A program made the position numbers and the translations under genes. Under the pieces are notes generated by a model, which worked only from the letters and a program-made list of their open reading frames with translations, searched no databases and had not been told where the DNA came from. From Polymyxa betae (Eukaryota; Endomyxa; Phytomyxea; Plasmodiophorida; Plasmodiophoridae): DNA of 43,024 nucleotides. Every line of letters starts with the position of its first letter. Position 1 is the stretch's first letter. Below, piece after piece: positions 29,058-38,530 of the stretch. The stretch covers positions 1 to 43,024 of the forward strand of contig RBZT01000414.1 of NCBI GenBank assembly GCA_003693705.1, in the 5' to 3' direction.

Positions 29058-32040
29058 ATGAAACATTATGGGCTTGAAATATACTCGAAGAGAAAGCAAC
29101 ATCGGCCCCACCTGCGATCTGTTCGGTTTCATGACCCGAGTGATGTCGCCCAGACAACTCAAACGATGGCTATCGAAATACCGCAAGATATTAGCATGTT
29201 TAGCATCGCCAAGATTCTATTGCGTTTTTTGGCTAAACATGGGGCTGCTCGAACCCCCTTTATATTTCAACAAATAGCTACGAAGGAATCTGTAAAAAAG
29301 CTGGCCTCTGCTATTATTTCGGAGCGAGGTCTGAATTACGATATTCGCTGTTTCGAAATCGAGCTCAATCTTTTCTCATTAGATCTGGATCTATCAACTT
29401 ATCCAATAGAAACTATTGCAACAACGCTGAAAAGAATTCTTCGTGCTCTTCCAGTTCCCATTATCCATTGCCAGGAGCAGCTTTTCGCGATCCTACGTAA
29501 CCACTCGTCTGTTGCTATGATTTATCTAATTTCTGCCAAGGGGACGGATCAGAAACTGATGAGGCAATCCCCTTAATTCGAACGCTTTTGAAGAACGAAT
29601 TGCACCCGGAGAGTTTCACTTTCTTGTAATAACTGTTTTGCTTTTTACAATCTTGGGCTTGTTCCTGGCTTGTTTCTATCGAGAAATTCCAGAATGTTTC
29701 TAAATTTCGTACAGGACTGACCTAATCAAGCTGCTGGCTGAAATTGCGGCCTGTCAGCAGCAGACACAAATGTCAGCCAATTCTCTGGCGTATCTGTTCG
29801 GACCAACACTGATGCGCGTCAAAACCGATTCTACCTTAGCGCTGCTCCATGATCCCAAAGCTATCAATCGGGCAGTTCAGTTTTTTATTGAACATTCCGA
29901 AGCTCTTTTCTCTGTATCCAAAAGAACCAAGCTTGACTCGGAAGCTCCGGAATCGAAGCCGATTTCAAAAACTCGGCTTTTCCACAAAAAGATAAAAATG
30001 GTTCTGCGAAGGCCGTTCGAAAAACCCCTGGATCTAAACCGAAATATTGAGCAAGGCGTTTCTAACTTTGCAGAGAGAAAAGCGCTCCTGGTGACGCCTC
30101 AAGACGTTAGAAATGATCTCTTAGCTTGCATTGAATTAACCGACGACGAACGGGAACTGTTTCGCGAGCCGCCTTCCTTCAGTCCTCCATCCGAACCTGA
30201 AAAAGAGAGCTCTGGCGCGGTTACTGTCCACTTTCTCACTCCCAGAAGACACCTTGCTAATGTTTATGGTATTGCTAGTTCTATGTAATCTCTAATAATT
30301 GAGCATGCTGTTTCAGATCTAGACCTGAACACAGAATCCGGAAGGTATCGAATGCAATTAGACGCTGCAAAAGTGGAGCATACTTTCGTCGAGAACGCGC
30401 GAAGGAGGGAGCTGGAATTTCTTCATGAAGAGCGTCGTGCACAAGAAGCTTTTACCCTACGCCGGACTTATAGTGGAAATAAGGAAACGGATCTCCCAGC
30501 ACCAGCATCTTCTACTAATCCGTCTATAGCTCAGCCCGAAACCGAGCAAGTGTGCTGCGAAAGTGATGCGGACACGAGCTCGACAAGAACTTCGATCTCA
30601 TCGAACTCATCTCTCAGCACCAACAAAGCAGCCCCGCCAGTAATTGAAATGCAATCGAGCTGGTGGAAGGACGTACAGCAATTACGAGATGCAGCCGCTT
30701 CCGCTTATGCTGCGACTCCTACTAGTGATATCCCGCTGGACTTTGAACAACCACCTGCAGAACCGGCTCCGATTTCACCTCATTTCGACGGCGACCATGA
30801 CACATCGTCTATCGAGAGTCTCAGCGAAGAATCAACTCATGATGTTGATGAATTAGAAGAGCCTAAAGCCCAGCTCGATTCAGATACGGATTCATTGAGC
30901 GCTAGTTCTATTGCAACAAGCGAATCGGAACGTCTTTTGGAGCAGGGACAGCACCCCATGGTTGCTGTTGCTCAAACGGCCCCAGTTGTTGTTAACAAAA
31001 TCAGGCGCGTCGAGCCATCCAATCAGATTGCCAAAAGAATGCAGCTGTTTGAACAGCGAGATCAGGATGAGGACCCCGTGTCGTCCCACGTGTCTCTGAA
31101 ATCGATTCGTGCACCGGGAGGCATAATCGATCGTCGTGCTCCAGTGACGAAATTCAAACAAATCTTCGAGAAACAAGCGGCCAATGTTGATATTGACAAT
31201 GATGTCAGAATCATTGAAAGCTCACCTAGAGTCGAGTTATCGAGTGCAACCGCGGTTGTGCGGAAAGACCAATGGCATGCAGAGGCCGCTCGAGAGATTC
31301 CAAATACGACTACCTCCAGGCCGGAAAGAGGCTATGTGCAGAGAATTAAGAACCGTCTTCTATCTGAGCCAACCATTGTCTCGCCTCAGCCGTTATCGCC
31401 ATCATCCAGAAGTTCTTCAGTTAGCAACTCGTGGAAAGATGGCAGCAGCCCAAATACTTCCCCGAAAGCTGCCTCGGCTCAGAGAGTTTCCCAGCCAGCT
31501 ATCATAAGAAAGCTCTCTATGACACGTGTTCAGAATTTAAATAGAAAACTAGCTGGGCGCCCTCAAAGTATGGATTTGTCATCACAAAGGAGCTCGCTGT
31601 TGGAACCAGCTCTGGACAGGGCGTCGTTTTCCGAAACCAGCTCGTTGAAACTTTTTGTTAAAGGCGGTCAACAGAGCTCCATACCTGAAAATGTCACGAC
31701 TTTGCCTTCTGGGTTCTACCGGATTCAAAACGCGAGAAGGCGAAATATACGTGGGGGTCGCTCACAATTCAGTGGTTCTGACGATAGCGACGAGGAAGAG
31801 GACCTGCAAACAAGCACAATGCATCGATCGCGTCCGAGTCTTTCCGCTACTGCTTTCTTGCGTCGTCTGTCGACAGCGTCATCATTCGCAGATGAGAGCG
31901 TCTCCTCATCTCGAACGGCATCTGTGCAAGTCTTCGATCCAACGTCACGAAATGGATCGCAAACCTTCATTCCTCCTGTAATGAGGGTTTCGATATCGGA
32001 TGTGACAAACGACGCTCCACTTCGGAGTTCGATCATTTGA
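29058..32040 (+). CDS. RhoGAP-domain protein lacking the arginine finger, with long disordered tail
   Basis: Exons 29058-29496, 29541-29625, 29715-30268 and 30317-32040 (introns 44, 89 and 48 nt) close in phase to 933 residues. Residues ~45-235 are a RhoGAP domain: ISMFSIAKILLRFLAKHG, TIATTLKRILRALPVPII, LIRTLLKNELHPESFTFL, then MSANSLAYLFGPTLMR. Active RhoGAPs carry the catalytic arginine in GIFR; here the same place reads FIFQ, with Gln71. A short coiled-coil (~residues 365-400, VEHTFVENARRRELEFLHEE) follows, then ~500 residues rich in serine, proline and acidic patches. Repeated RxxS sites there (RRLSTAS, RKLSMT, RPSLSA) suggest phosphorylation. It probably binds a Rho-family GTPase at the cortex without speeding hydrolysis. 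Confidence 0.9.
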
Positions 32041-32142
32041 CAGCATGCATCATTGCTGTTATATCAATCCGACGTGTTTCATTAGTTCATAGCATGATAA
32101 CAGCGCAAGAAAGATGCATTCTAGCTATGATGACACGTTTAT

Positions 32143-32148
32143 AATAAA
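32143..32148 (+). promoter_or_regulatory. Polyadenylation signal AATAAA
   Basis: AATAAA 103 bases past the RhoGAP stop codon, between that gene and the convergent surface-protein gene ending at 32280. Confidence 0.4.
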
Positions 32149-32279
32149 CATTGTGATGACACGACTCCAGTCTAGTGTCTTCGTATCAAACAATCCTACA
32201 GCGCTTCATCCATTTGACCTCCATAGGCGCGGACTGTTGAGCGTTTGATAGGCTTTAATAGCAACATATTTTAATCTTC

Positions 32280-32934
32280 TTAAGCCATAACTGCCAGCAA
32301 CATTAATGCCATTGTGGCCGCTGAGACAGAAACCGTCAATGCCGAGCTTCGCTGTGACTTGGGAGTGCTTTCAGGGGCTGAGGTCGACGAATTGTCCATG
32401 TTCTCCATGGCCATGTTGTCCATTTCTGGCAAGCTACTAACGGAGGCAGCCGGTGCGTCATTCCATCCCGCGATCCCACAGTAAAATGAGGCGACGAAGG
32501 TGAACGGGCTCTCATCAGGCAGGCATTCTCGTCCTTGCTTGTCGACAGGGTAGCCTAAGATCTCTTTGGTGACAGTAACAGGGCATTTGTTGGATTGGAG
32601 ACAGTAGCGCTCCATGAATTCGGTGATATCCAGAGTGCATTTCGAGTGACGTTTAATTGCAGGGCATCCTCCTGGGTTTTGACCCCAAGCGGCCGCCTTC
32701 ATCTTCTTTAGAATGGTCCCGGCTGGGCATTCCAACGTGATCTTCTTATCACCCGGATTCGTCTCAGCGCAGACTCCAACAAGCTTCTCGTCGGACGTCG
32801 CCGTCGTTGTTACATTTGAAAGTGCTGAAACTAGAGATAGTGCCGATATAGCAACTGCAAACAATTCAGGAATCGCGAATATAGACTTGATGAAGCTTAC
32901 CAATGATGGTGACAGTTTTGCTGAATAGAGCCAT
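32280..32934 (-). CDS. Secreted, GPI-anchored protein with a SUEL/galactose-lectin-like domain
   Basis: Exons 32901-32934 and 32280-32854 (46-nt phase-1 intron) give 202 residues. The splice completes a clear signal peptide (MALFSKTVTIIVAISALSLV). Residues ~45-140 hold eight cysteines in the pattern of the D-galactoside/L-rhamnose-binding SUEL domain: VGVCAE, ITLECPAGTILKKMKAAAWG, GGCPAIKR, SKCTLDI, RYCLQSNKCPVTV, RECLPDESPF, FYCG. A Met/Asn/Ser-rich stalk leads to a C-terminal hydrophobic segment (LTVSVSAATMALMLLAVMA) with no cytoplasmic tail. That is a GPI-attachment signal, with a likely omega site in the preceding serines. It is probably a cell-surface lectin. Sugar binding is inferred from the family only. 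Confidence 0.8.
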
Positions 32935-33547
32935 GACGTGAAAGTTAAACGTTCGTGTATAGACTTTGCAAATAATAGGTTCGAAATAGGGTTAAATTCC
33001 AGAAGTGAGGATCATGGTCTATAGTGACTCCTTCCTCAGTGATGTAAAAGTCATGATCAAAGGGCGAGATGACTCAACTGATCATGTCGCTCGAGTCTAC
33101 TCCCATCGTCAATGAATTGCTGATTGCAAGCAGAAGGGTTCAATAAAGTGCCAGGCAGGAGGTAGCCCATAGACTTCCCATGTTGTTGGGTTCCTTTTGA
33201 TGTCAAAAGTTGCATTTGAAACATTACAGAATAAAGAGACCAGGCGGTCAAAGAAGAAAGAGAGATGTTCTAGAAAAGGATATTGATATTTGGATGATCC
33301 GATGACAGTTTAGTGAATTCACTTCAATCTCATACGCGAATTAGTTCAGTCTGAATGAATCAATCAGGACCACATTAATAGCTCAGATTTCACAAGAGAT
33401 TTTCACTGTCTCTCGGACGATCGCTGATAAAAAAACAATATCAGGCGGGCACATTATACGCCTTTACCTTTTTCTATCGAATTTAGGCTACAAGCCCTAT
33501 AACAGGGACGAATTCGTCAATCAGAAAAAAGTCGGACGTTTACGTGA
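32935..33547. other. Divergent intergenic region
   Basis: About 610 bases between the surface-protein start (minus, 32934) and the unknown gene at 33548 (plus). Only short open frames occur; no motif recognised. Confidence 0.4.
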
Positions 33548-34100
33548 ATGCCTCTGGGCTCTACTCAGCTTCCTAACGAAGCGATCAAAATACTTTTGAA
33601 GAGAAAATATCTGCTAGACGGCTCTCATGAATGGGCGTTCAAAGGCGTCGAAGCTCATGCTACCGACAACGACGTGAACAAGGAGTTCGCAAACGCCAGC
33701 GAATCAGGAATTCAAGATGATGAGGTTGATACGGTTAAAGAAGTCAGTGAAGCCGCCATAGCGTTGATAAAAATGAAAAGTTCTCCAGGTAAACCGAAAT
33801 ATCAACTACTCTGAATCGACTAAATCTGTTCAGTCGGAGGGCATCGTAAGCGATGGAAGTTGTGCACGCCGCCCCCATTGATTGTTTTGCCACCGCGACA
33901 ATGTCAAACTCTTCTCCCGGAGCATGACAAGCAGATGGTTCAAATACGATGTGCGCCCAGGCCTCGTCGTTAACGAATACAACCCATATTCAAAACTGTC
34001 GTTCTCTCATTGCTCGCGTCGTCGGCAGAACTCGCCTTCGAACTTGCTTAACAGCTGTCTATTAGCTCCAGTGACTATGATAATGTATAAATCCATGACG
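33548..34100 (+). CDS. Unidentified protein, first exons
   Basis: The ATG at 33548 (MPLGSTQLPNEAIKILLKR) opens exon 33548-33788. It joins across a 45-nt phase-1 intron (33789-33833) to an exon from 33834 reading VGGHRKRWKLCTPPPLIVLP then QTLLPEHDKQMVQIRCA. The first exon is acidic in its second half (DDEVDTVKEVSEAAIALIK), and the second is basic and Pro-rich, like a nuclear protein. The gene may continue through blocks at 34060-34235 (including FLVSLLRAQKHQTLKPYRSD) into the frame at 34252-34584, but the joins could not be fixed. No family recognised. Confidence 0.4.
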
Positions 34101-34251
34101 AATCCAATCTGTCGACTTCGTTTTTGTTAGATACCATTCCATCGTCGTTTCTCGTCTCATTGCTGAGAGCCCAGAAACACCAGACCTTGAAACCATACCG
34201 ATCTGATTGTGAAACCATGTCAACCACCACCCTGACGTCGGGCTTTGTAAA

Positions 34252-34584
34252 TTGAAGCTTTCAGGGATCATTTCAGCAATACTAAATCGCAAGGAGCTTT
34301 CGCAAGCACTGAAGCAGGACCTTTCGTCACTTTCCGAAGTGCAAACAGATTCGTTGCGTCAACCGCAGCAGACCTATCCGTTCAACAAGGAGAGCGACGT
34401 CATAAACATCGCGAAGAACTATTGTCATTGTGGGCAGAAAAATACTAGCTCTTCGCTTGCCAATAGAGACCCATTAAAAGGCTCTGACCGAAACAGTAGG
34501 CGATGTGCGATCCAAAAAGCTAGAGAAGGAAATGTCTCAGTTGTATCTACGACCCGATATTTCAGAACTGATAACGGTCTTTAA
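34252..34584 (+). CDS. Unidentified open frame, probably 3' exon of the preceding gene
   Basis: A 110-codon plus-strand frame containing GIISAILNRKELSQALKQ, then LRQPQQTYPFNKESDVIN, then NYCHCGQKN. It ends TRYFRTDNGL, with TAA at 34582-34584. The stop is immediately next to the stop of the convergent membrane-protein gene (34581). The amino-acid make-up suggests coding, and there is a single CHC motif but no complete zinc finger. Probably the C-terminus of the protein that begins at 33548. Confidence 0.35.
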   Translation: MKLSGIISAILNRKELSQALKQDLSSLSEVQTDSLRQPQQTYPFNKESDVINIAKNYCHCGQKNTSSSLANRDPLKGSDRNSRRCAIQKAREGNVSVVSTTRYFRTDNGL

Positions 34585-34886
34585 GCCAAGTTGGTGGCAG
34601 GTCCACTTGCAATAAGGCGCTCCCGAAGGCTGTCACGAGTCATACACAAATACAGGACCTTGATGTGAGTCCAAAGAGTATCGAAAAGAAGCCAACCCAA
34701 ACCGAAGCTGATAGCCCCGGTCGCAACGTAGACGCTGATATCATATTCCCTGCTGTTCGGATGATAATCAAAAATTTCCGGCACGAATAAGGTCAGGATG
34801 CCTCCGCCCAATGAGAGTATCGCGATGAAGAGCGATTTGAGAACATTGGTACTGAAGAACCAATCCAGTCCCGAAAACAGACCCAT
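34581..34886 (-). CDS. Small membrane protein, 101 residues, unidentified
   Basis: Intronless frame from ATG 34886. The N-terminus MGLFSGLDWFFSTNVLKSLF runs into a first membrane helix (IAILSLGGGILTLFV). A polar loop follows (EIFDYHPNSREYD), then a second helix pair region (VYVATGAISFGLGWLLFD, THIKVLYLCM), and a basic C-terminus. Two or three membrane segments are likely. It is divergent from another small membrane-protein gene with only 43 bases between the start codons. I do not recognise the family. Confidence 0.55.
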   Translation of the reverse strand: MGLFSGLDWFFSTNVLKSLFIAILSLGGGILTLFVPEIFDYHPNSREYDISVYVATGAISFGLGWLLFDTLWTHIKVLYLCMTRDSLRERLIASGPATNLA

Positions 34887-34929
34887 CGCTGGATTTGCAA
34901 AGCTTTATGGCGACGGCGATAATCTTCAA

Positions 34930-35373
34930 ATGGTGAAAAGACACGGCGACTTGATCTGCCCGATCGAAGATTATGAATTTGGAAAGAAGCGATCGAATAT
35001 GGCCGATCGTCTTTGCACCGTTGAAGATTATCGCCGCCGCCATAAAATTTACAAATCAGCTAAAAAAGAAGCAATGGCACTCCGACGACAGCCGTTTCCA
35101 TCGATGAATCGCTTCTTCGGGGGCGACATCAAACGCTCGCTGACGTTGCTGGTGATGTTCTTCGCGACGTCGATCGCTTTGGCCATCACATCCCAGCAGT
35201 TCCCGAAGGGCTCGTTCCAACATGAGCTGTGTCTACAGACGGGCGGGATCTCTCTGCTCTGCGCCATGTTCGTGTCGGCGTTCGACTTCTTCTGGATGAT
35301 TGGCACCATTGTGACACTGTTTCTCACGACAAACATTCATGCGGACGTTGCTACACCGGCTGCACGACCTTAA
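34930..35373 (+). CDS. Small membrane protein, 147 residues, unidentified
   Basis: ATG at 34930; the frame is open further upstream, but no other ATG lies between the two divergent genes except in the neighbour. The N-terminal ~70 residues are polar and basic (MADRLCTVEDYRRRHKIYKS, AKKEAMALRRQPFPS). Then comes one membrane helix (RSLTLLVMFFATSIALAI), a short loop with FPKGSFQHELC, and a long hydrophobic region (GGISLLCAMFVSAFDFFWMI then GTIVTLFLTT) that can form two helices. GC-richer than the surroundings. No family recognised. An ATG at 34999 (MADRL) is an alternative start. Confidence 0.55.
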   Translation: MVKRHGDLICPIEDYEFGKKRSNMADRLCTVEDYRRRHKIYKSAKKEAMALRRQPFPSMNRFFGGDIKRSLTLLVMFFATSIALAITSQQFPKGSFQHELCLQTGGISLLCAMFVSAFDFFWMIGTIVTLFLTTNIHADVATPAARP

Positions 35374-36110
35374 CCATGTCTAGTCTTGCCATAAACAATA
35401 AACAGCTTGTGGTTCCTTTCGATTTCTTCGACGACCTTTCAGTTTTAGTTTCAACTTTACATTTTATCACAGAGCTCATCGTTTTTTCATGGCAATCAGC
35501 GGTTGTTTGTCAAGAACGCCTCATTTCATTTCGATACTGCTTTTCCTAGGTCAGGTTAGCCCTGTTTCTTATAATCTATTCACGCTGATTCTGACGATGT
35601 CTCGTTAACAACAACCGCAGTTTCACATAGTGGATGTTTGACAAATGTTGTCGCCGGTGCCAGCCATTGCCATCAGCAATGCAATGCTGACAACATGGCG
35701 CCCATAACGACGCCCGTCGTTTCGGTCATTCCCAAATGGACGGAAAGCGACTTTGGTCCCTCTCAAGCCTGAATCTGACAAGTATGAACGCTCACGAGAT
35801 CAATGTTTGGATCAATGACGGAGCAGGGGGTTCCGCTAGGGTTTCCCTGCCTGAATTCGAAAAATCGAATTTTCCCACTTCGTTTTCGTTACGATCGCGT
35901 CGTCATTTCGTATCTCACTGGTGACCGCCTCGGATTTCGTTACCTGTGTCATCTTCTCCATCGTTGCTGAAAGTCGAATCCTCCCACTTCGTTGTCGTTA
36001 CGATCGCGTCGTCATTTCCTATCTCACTAGTGTCCGCGTCGGATTTCGTCACCTGTCTCATCTTTTCTCTACATTGCTAAAAGTCGAATCATTGTCGATA
36101 TTGTCTTCTT
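35374..36110. other. Intergenic region upstream of TAF1B-like gene
   Basis: A 737-base gap. Its right half is the ~109-bp tandem repeat that runs almost up to the TAF1B-like start codon. The left half (35374-35860) is T-rich without coding signal. A 62-codon frame at 35736-35924 enters the first repeat copy and is not convincing. Confidence 0.45.
35865..36090. repeat. Two-copy ~109-bp tandem repeat upstream of TAF1B-like gene
   Basis: Unit 1 (35865-35973) and unit 2 (35974-36083) are ~90% identical. Both contain CCCACTTCGTT, CGTTACGATCGCGTCGTCAT, TATCTCACT and GGATTTCGT, and end TTGCTGAAAG or TTGCTAAAAG. A third copy starts (TCGAATC, 36084-36090) and then breaks off 20 bases before the ATG at 36111. 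The GATCGCGTCGT core is GC-rich against a T-rich background. Position suggests a duplicated promoter or 5' untranslated element. Confidence 0.9.
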
Positions 36111-37793
36111 ATGATATGCGATGTCTGCCAGAGTGATCGGCTGACGAAGAATGATCTCGGGTTCCTGATCTGCGATGATTGCGGCGCTCAGAGTTTTGCA
36201 GCCACCCAGGAGGAAAGCGAATTCCTCATGGGTGAGGCGGGCGCTCGAGCGTTGCAACGCGTTCGGAAAAGCAAACCGAATGAGGCGACTCCCAAAGATG
36301 CTATAGCGCCTTTGTCGGTAATTCTGAAGGCGATTCAAGCGTCGCTGTTTGTTCAATGCTGTGCTGCTTCTAATCATTTCGGGACGAAACGTTCCCTGTT
36401 GTTACAAACGGCAGGAGATCTATTCTTAGCCTATTTTGAGAGCGTTCGCCGCGATTATGATGGCAACTTCGAGATCATATTGGCAGGACCTGGGTTAGCT
36501 CATGGCGCTCAAACAACTGGCCAGCTTCCTCAGTTCAAAGTCCATCGTTTTATCACGATCCACATTCTGGCTCTGGCTATGAATCTTATGAGAGAACCCA
36601 TCACACCGTTAGATCTCTGCATTCAGATCCGTGCTGGGAATATTCCCACTCAAGATATCCTCAAGCTATTGCCGCCTGAGATCTCATCGAAACTAACGAT
36701 TCGTCTGTATCGTTTTTTGGCGCAAGGATCGTTTCTCGTATCGCCAGAGGGTTTCACAAAAGAGATGAAACTGATTCACGAACGCATTTGTCGTGTGACA
36801 TCTCTACCTGAGCTACGTCCTGTCTCTGGAAATATTCCTCTGACCTTAACTCGTTATGTGCTTCAGTTGCAATTGCCGATAGAAACAGTAGCGCCGCTAT
36901 CTCATGCATTATTGGTTCTCTATAATAGAAGATCGCCTACCATTTCCAAATCTCATACAATAGCAGCTGTCATTTTGGCTGTCAAGCTGCTTTACGGCTC
37001 GAGGTCTCCGTCCCCTCTAGATTCGATTTTAAGCTCGTCAACTTTCGTGTCCCTCTCCAGGCTTTGCTCTGCCCCCGACCCCGATTCTGCTGATTTTGCA
37101 ACTTTAAAAACCTTCACAAAATCTTTCAACAATTTCACGGTCTACAGTCAAAGAACGAAAATCGCTGTCGGTGATGCATTTGACGATATTTATGCGGTCC
37201 AGTTTCCGGAAGAGGTTTGGGATCTCTCTGAGTATTCTGTCACCAGATCTTATGACGACCTACTAGTTCAAGATGATGGGCGATGTTTATGCTGGTATGA
37301 AGATCCTTCTCGTGGTGGTAACCAGAAGCCAATCAACGTCAATCAACGTTGCTTTTTGAAGGCAGGTGGTAATAACCCTGACATGCCTGAATACAAGAGG
37401 CTTATTCATTACGACCCTGATGAAATGCATAATGGGCATTGTATCGAGCATTATTTGCATCGGCGTCTATTTCAAATTGCCTCTGATATATTTAACATCA
37501 CGCAGCGAGATCTGGATCACGCATATCGGCATATTGTTGAATCAATATACAGGCAATATTCAGGCAAGCTATTCCAGCATGAGCAACGCAAGGATACGAG
37601 GTACCAGCAAATACTTCGACTCAGTCGCAAGCGAGGTAGAGAGCGAATTGCTGAGGACAAAGCAGAACGAAAAAGGTTAAAAGCGATGCTTCCTGCAGAA
37701 ATCAAATGTACGTCACTTGAGACATTACGTACATTGGTCGCCCAACAAAACTACTTGAAATCGTGCATGTCATCGTTATCCACTGGTTCATAA
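36111..37793 (+). CDS. TAF1B: TAF1B/Rrn7-like RNA polymerase I transcription factor
   Basis: Intronless, 560 residues. The N-terminus is a zinc ribbon, C-x2-C-x15-C-x2-C (Cys3, Cys6, Cys22, Cys25: MICDVCQS, LGFLICDDCGAQS), as in Rrn7/TAF1B. These are TFIIB-like core factors for rRNA gene promoters. A reader-linker region with acidic residues follows, then two helical cyclin-like folds (VHRFITIHILALAMNLMREP then ITPLDLCIQ; LELRP, LTRYVLQLQLPIETVAPL; SHTIAAVILAVKLLYG). The pattern of HRF.T.HIL.LA and the second-repeat AAVILAVKLLYG is typical of this family. The C-terminal ~130 residues are basic and helical. The protein should act in the nucleolus. Its ATG lies 20 bases after the tandem repeat, so its 5' untranslated region must overlap the repeat. 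Confidence 0.75.
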   Translation: MICDVCQSDRLTKNDLGFLICDDCGAQSFAATQEESEFLMGEAGARALQRVRKSKPNEATPKDAIAPLSVILKAIQASLFVQCCAASNHFGTKRSLLLQTAGDLFLAYFESVRRDYDGNFEIILAGPGLAHGAQTTGQLPQFKVHRFITIHILALAMNLMREPITPLDLCIQIRAGNIPTQDILKLLPPEISSKLTIRLYRFLAQGSFLVSPEGFTKEMKLIHERICRVTSLPELRPVSGNIPLTLTRYVLQLQLPIETVAPLSHALLVLYNRRSPTISKSHTIAAVILAVKLLYGSRSPSPLDSILSSSTFVSLSRLCSAPDPDSADFATLKTFTKSFNNFTVYSQRTKIAVGDAFDDIYAVQFPEEVWDLSEYSVTRSYDDLLVQDDGRCLCWYEDPSRGGNQKPINVNQRCFLKAGGNNPDMPEYKRLIHYDPDEMHNGHCIEHYLHRRLFQIASDIFNITQRDLDHAYRHIVESIYRQYSGKLFQHEQRKDTRYQQILRLSRKRGRERIAEDKAERKRLKAMLPAEIKCTSLETLRTLVAQQNYLKSCMSSLSTGS

Positions 37794-37825
37794 TCCATCA
37801 TAAACCCAGCACAACAATGATGTAA

Positions 37826-38530
37826 ATGACCTATTGTGATCTGCACCGTACCTGTCAGTCCATCCAAATGGGGTCGATTTGCAGCCAAAATGAACCAATT
37901 TTGCCAGATAGGCTTCAAACGAAATCGCATCTGCCCCCTTTTATTGATTCGAGTGCTTCATTCTTACCTATGCCTCGCCATAATTGGCAACTGACTGTTC
38001 AAGATAACAACGTTGCTATTATAAGAGTTCCAAATTCCAGTTGCTTTGTATTAATTGGGCATACTCGCCCCATAATCGATATTCAGTATTCACTCTCTGA
38101 GCGTACAATAGTCACGCGTTCTGGCGATGGGCTTGTTCTTCTCTGGACGCTGGACAAGTTCGCCGTCGTTCATAAGGCATCGATTGTTTTAAAGAATTCT
38201 GCTGTCATTAGACTTGCCAATGACTATTTATTAGCGGCGGGTGGTAAAGAGCTAGAAATTTACACGGGGCTTGGCTGCTTTCCTGTTCGAATTCACAAGG
38301 TTTGTACCAGGAAAAGCCCGATTATTGATATCAACTGGGTAATGAACGACGTTCTGACAACTTTGAATTGTCACAATGAGATACGAACATATCGCTTGAG
38401 TCAGAAAGGCCTTATGCTGGTCCACAAAGTAGAATATCCCAAGTTGGTCTTATCGGTATATCCCCACGTTATGTTCCAGGATGACAAAGACAGCATGGTT
38501 AAATCTTGTTATAACGAGCTGACAAATTGA
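37826..38530 (+). CDS. WD40-repeat protein, possibly N-acylated
   Basis: The frame is open from the ATG at 37826 (33 bases after the TAF1B stop), giving 234 residues. A second in-frame ATG at 37868 would give a protein beginning MGSICSQNEP, a strong dual N-myristoylation/palmitoylation signal (Gly2, Ser6, Cys5), with 220 residues. WD40-like blades are visible: CFVLIGHTRPIIDIQYSLSE then TRSGDGLVLLWTLDKF; NDYLLAAGGKELEIYTGLG; SPIIDINWVMNDVLTTL then NCHNEIRTYRLS. Only three to four blades are present, so the protein may be one part of a propeller or have lost repeats. No specific family recognised. Confidence 0.6.
   Translation: MTYCDLHRTCQSIQMGSICSQNEPILPDRLQTKSHLPPFIDSSASFLPMPRHNWQLTVQDNNVAIIRVPNSSCFVLIGHTRPIIDIQYSLSERTIVTRSGDGLVLLWTLDKFAVVHKASIVLKNSAVIRLANDYLLAAGGKELEIYTGLGCFPVRIHKVCTRKSPIIDINWVMNDVLTTLNCHNEIRTYRLSQKGLMLVHKVEYPKLVLSVYPHVMFQDDKDSMVKSCYNELTN

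Noticed and set aside
34235-34254. 18-nt GTAAAT...TTTCAG as an ultra-short intron in the unknown gene near 34250
   Set aside because: The joined frame runs into a stop within a few codons, so the ends are probably coincidental.
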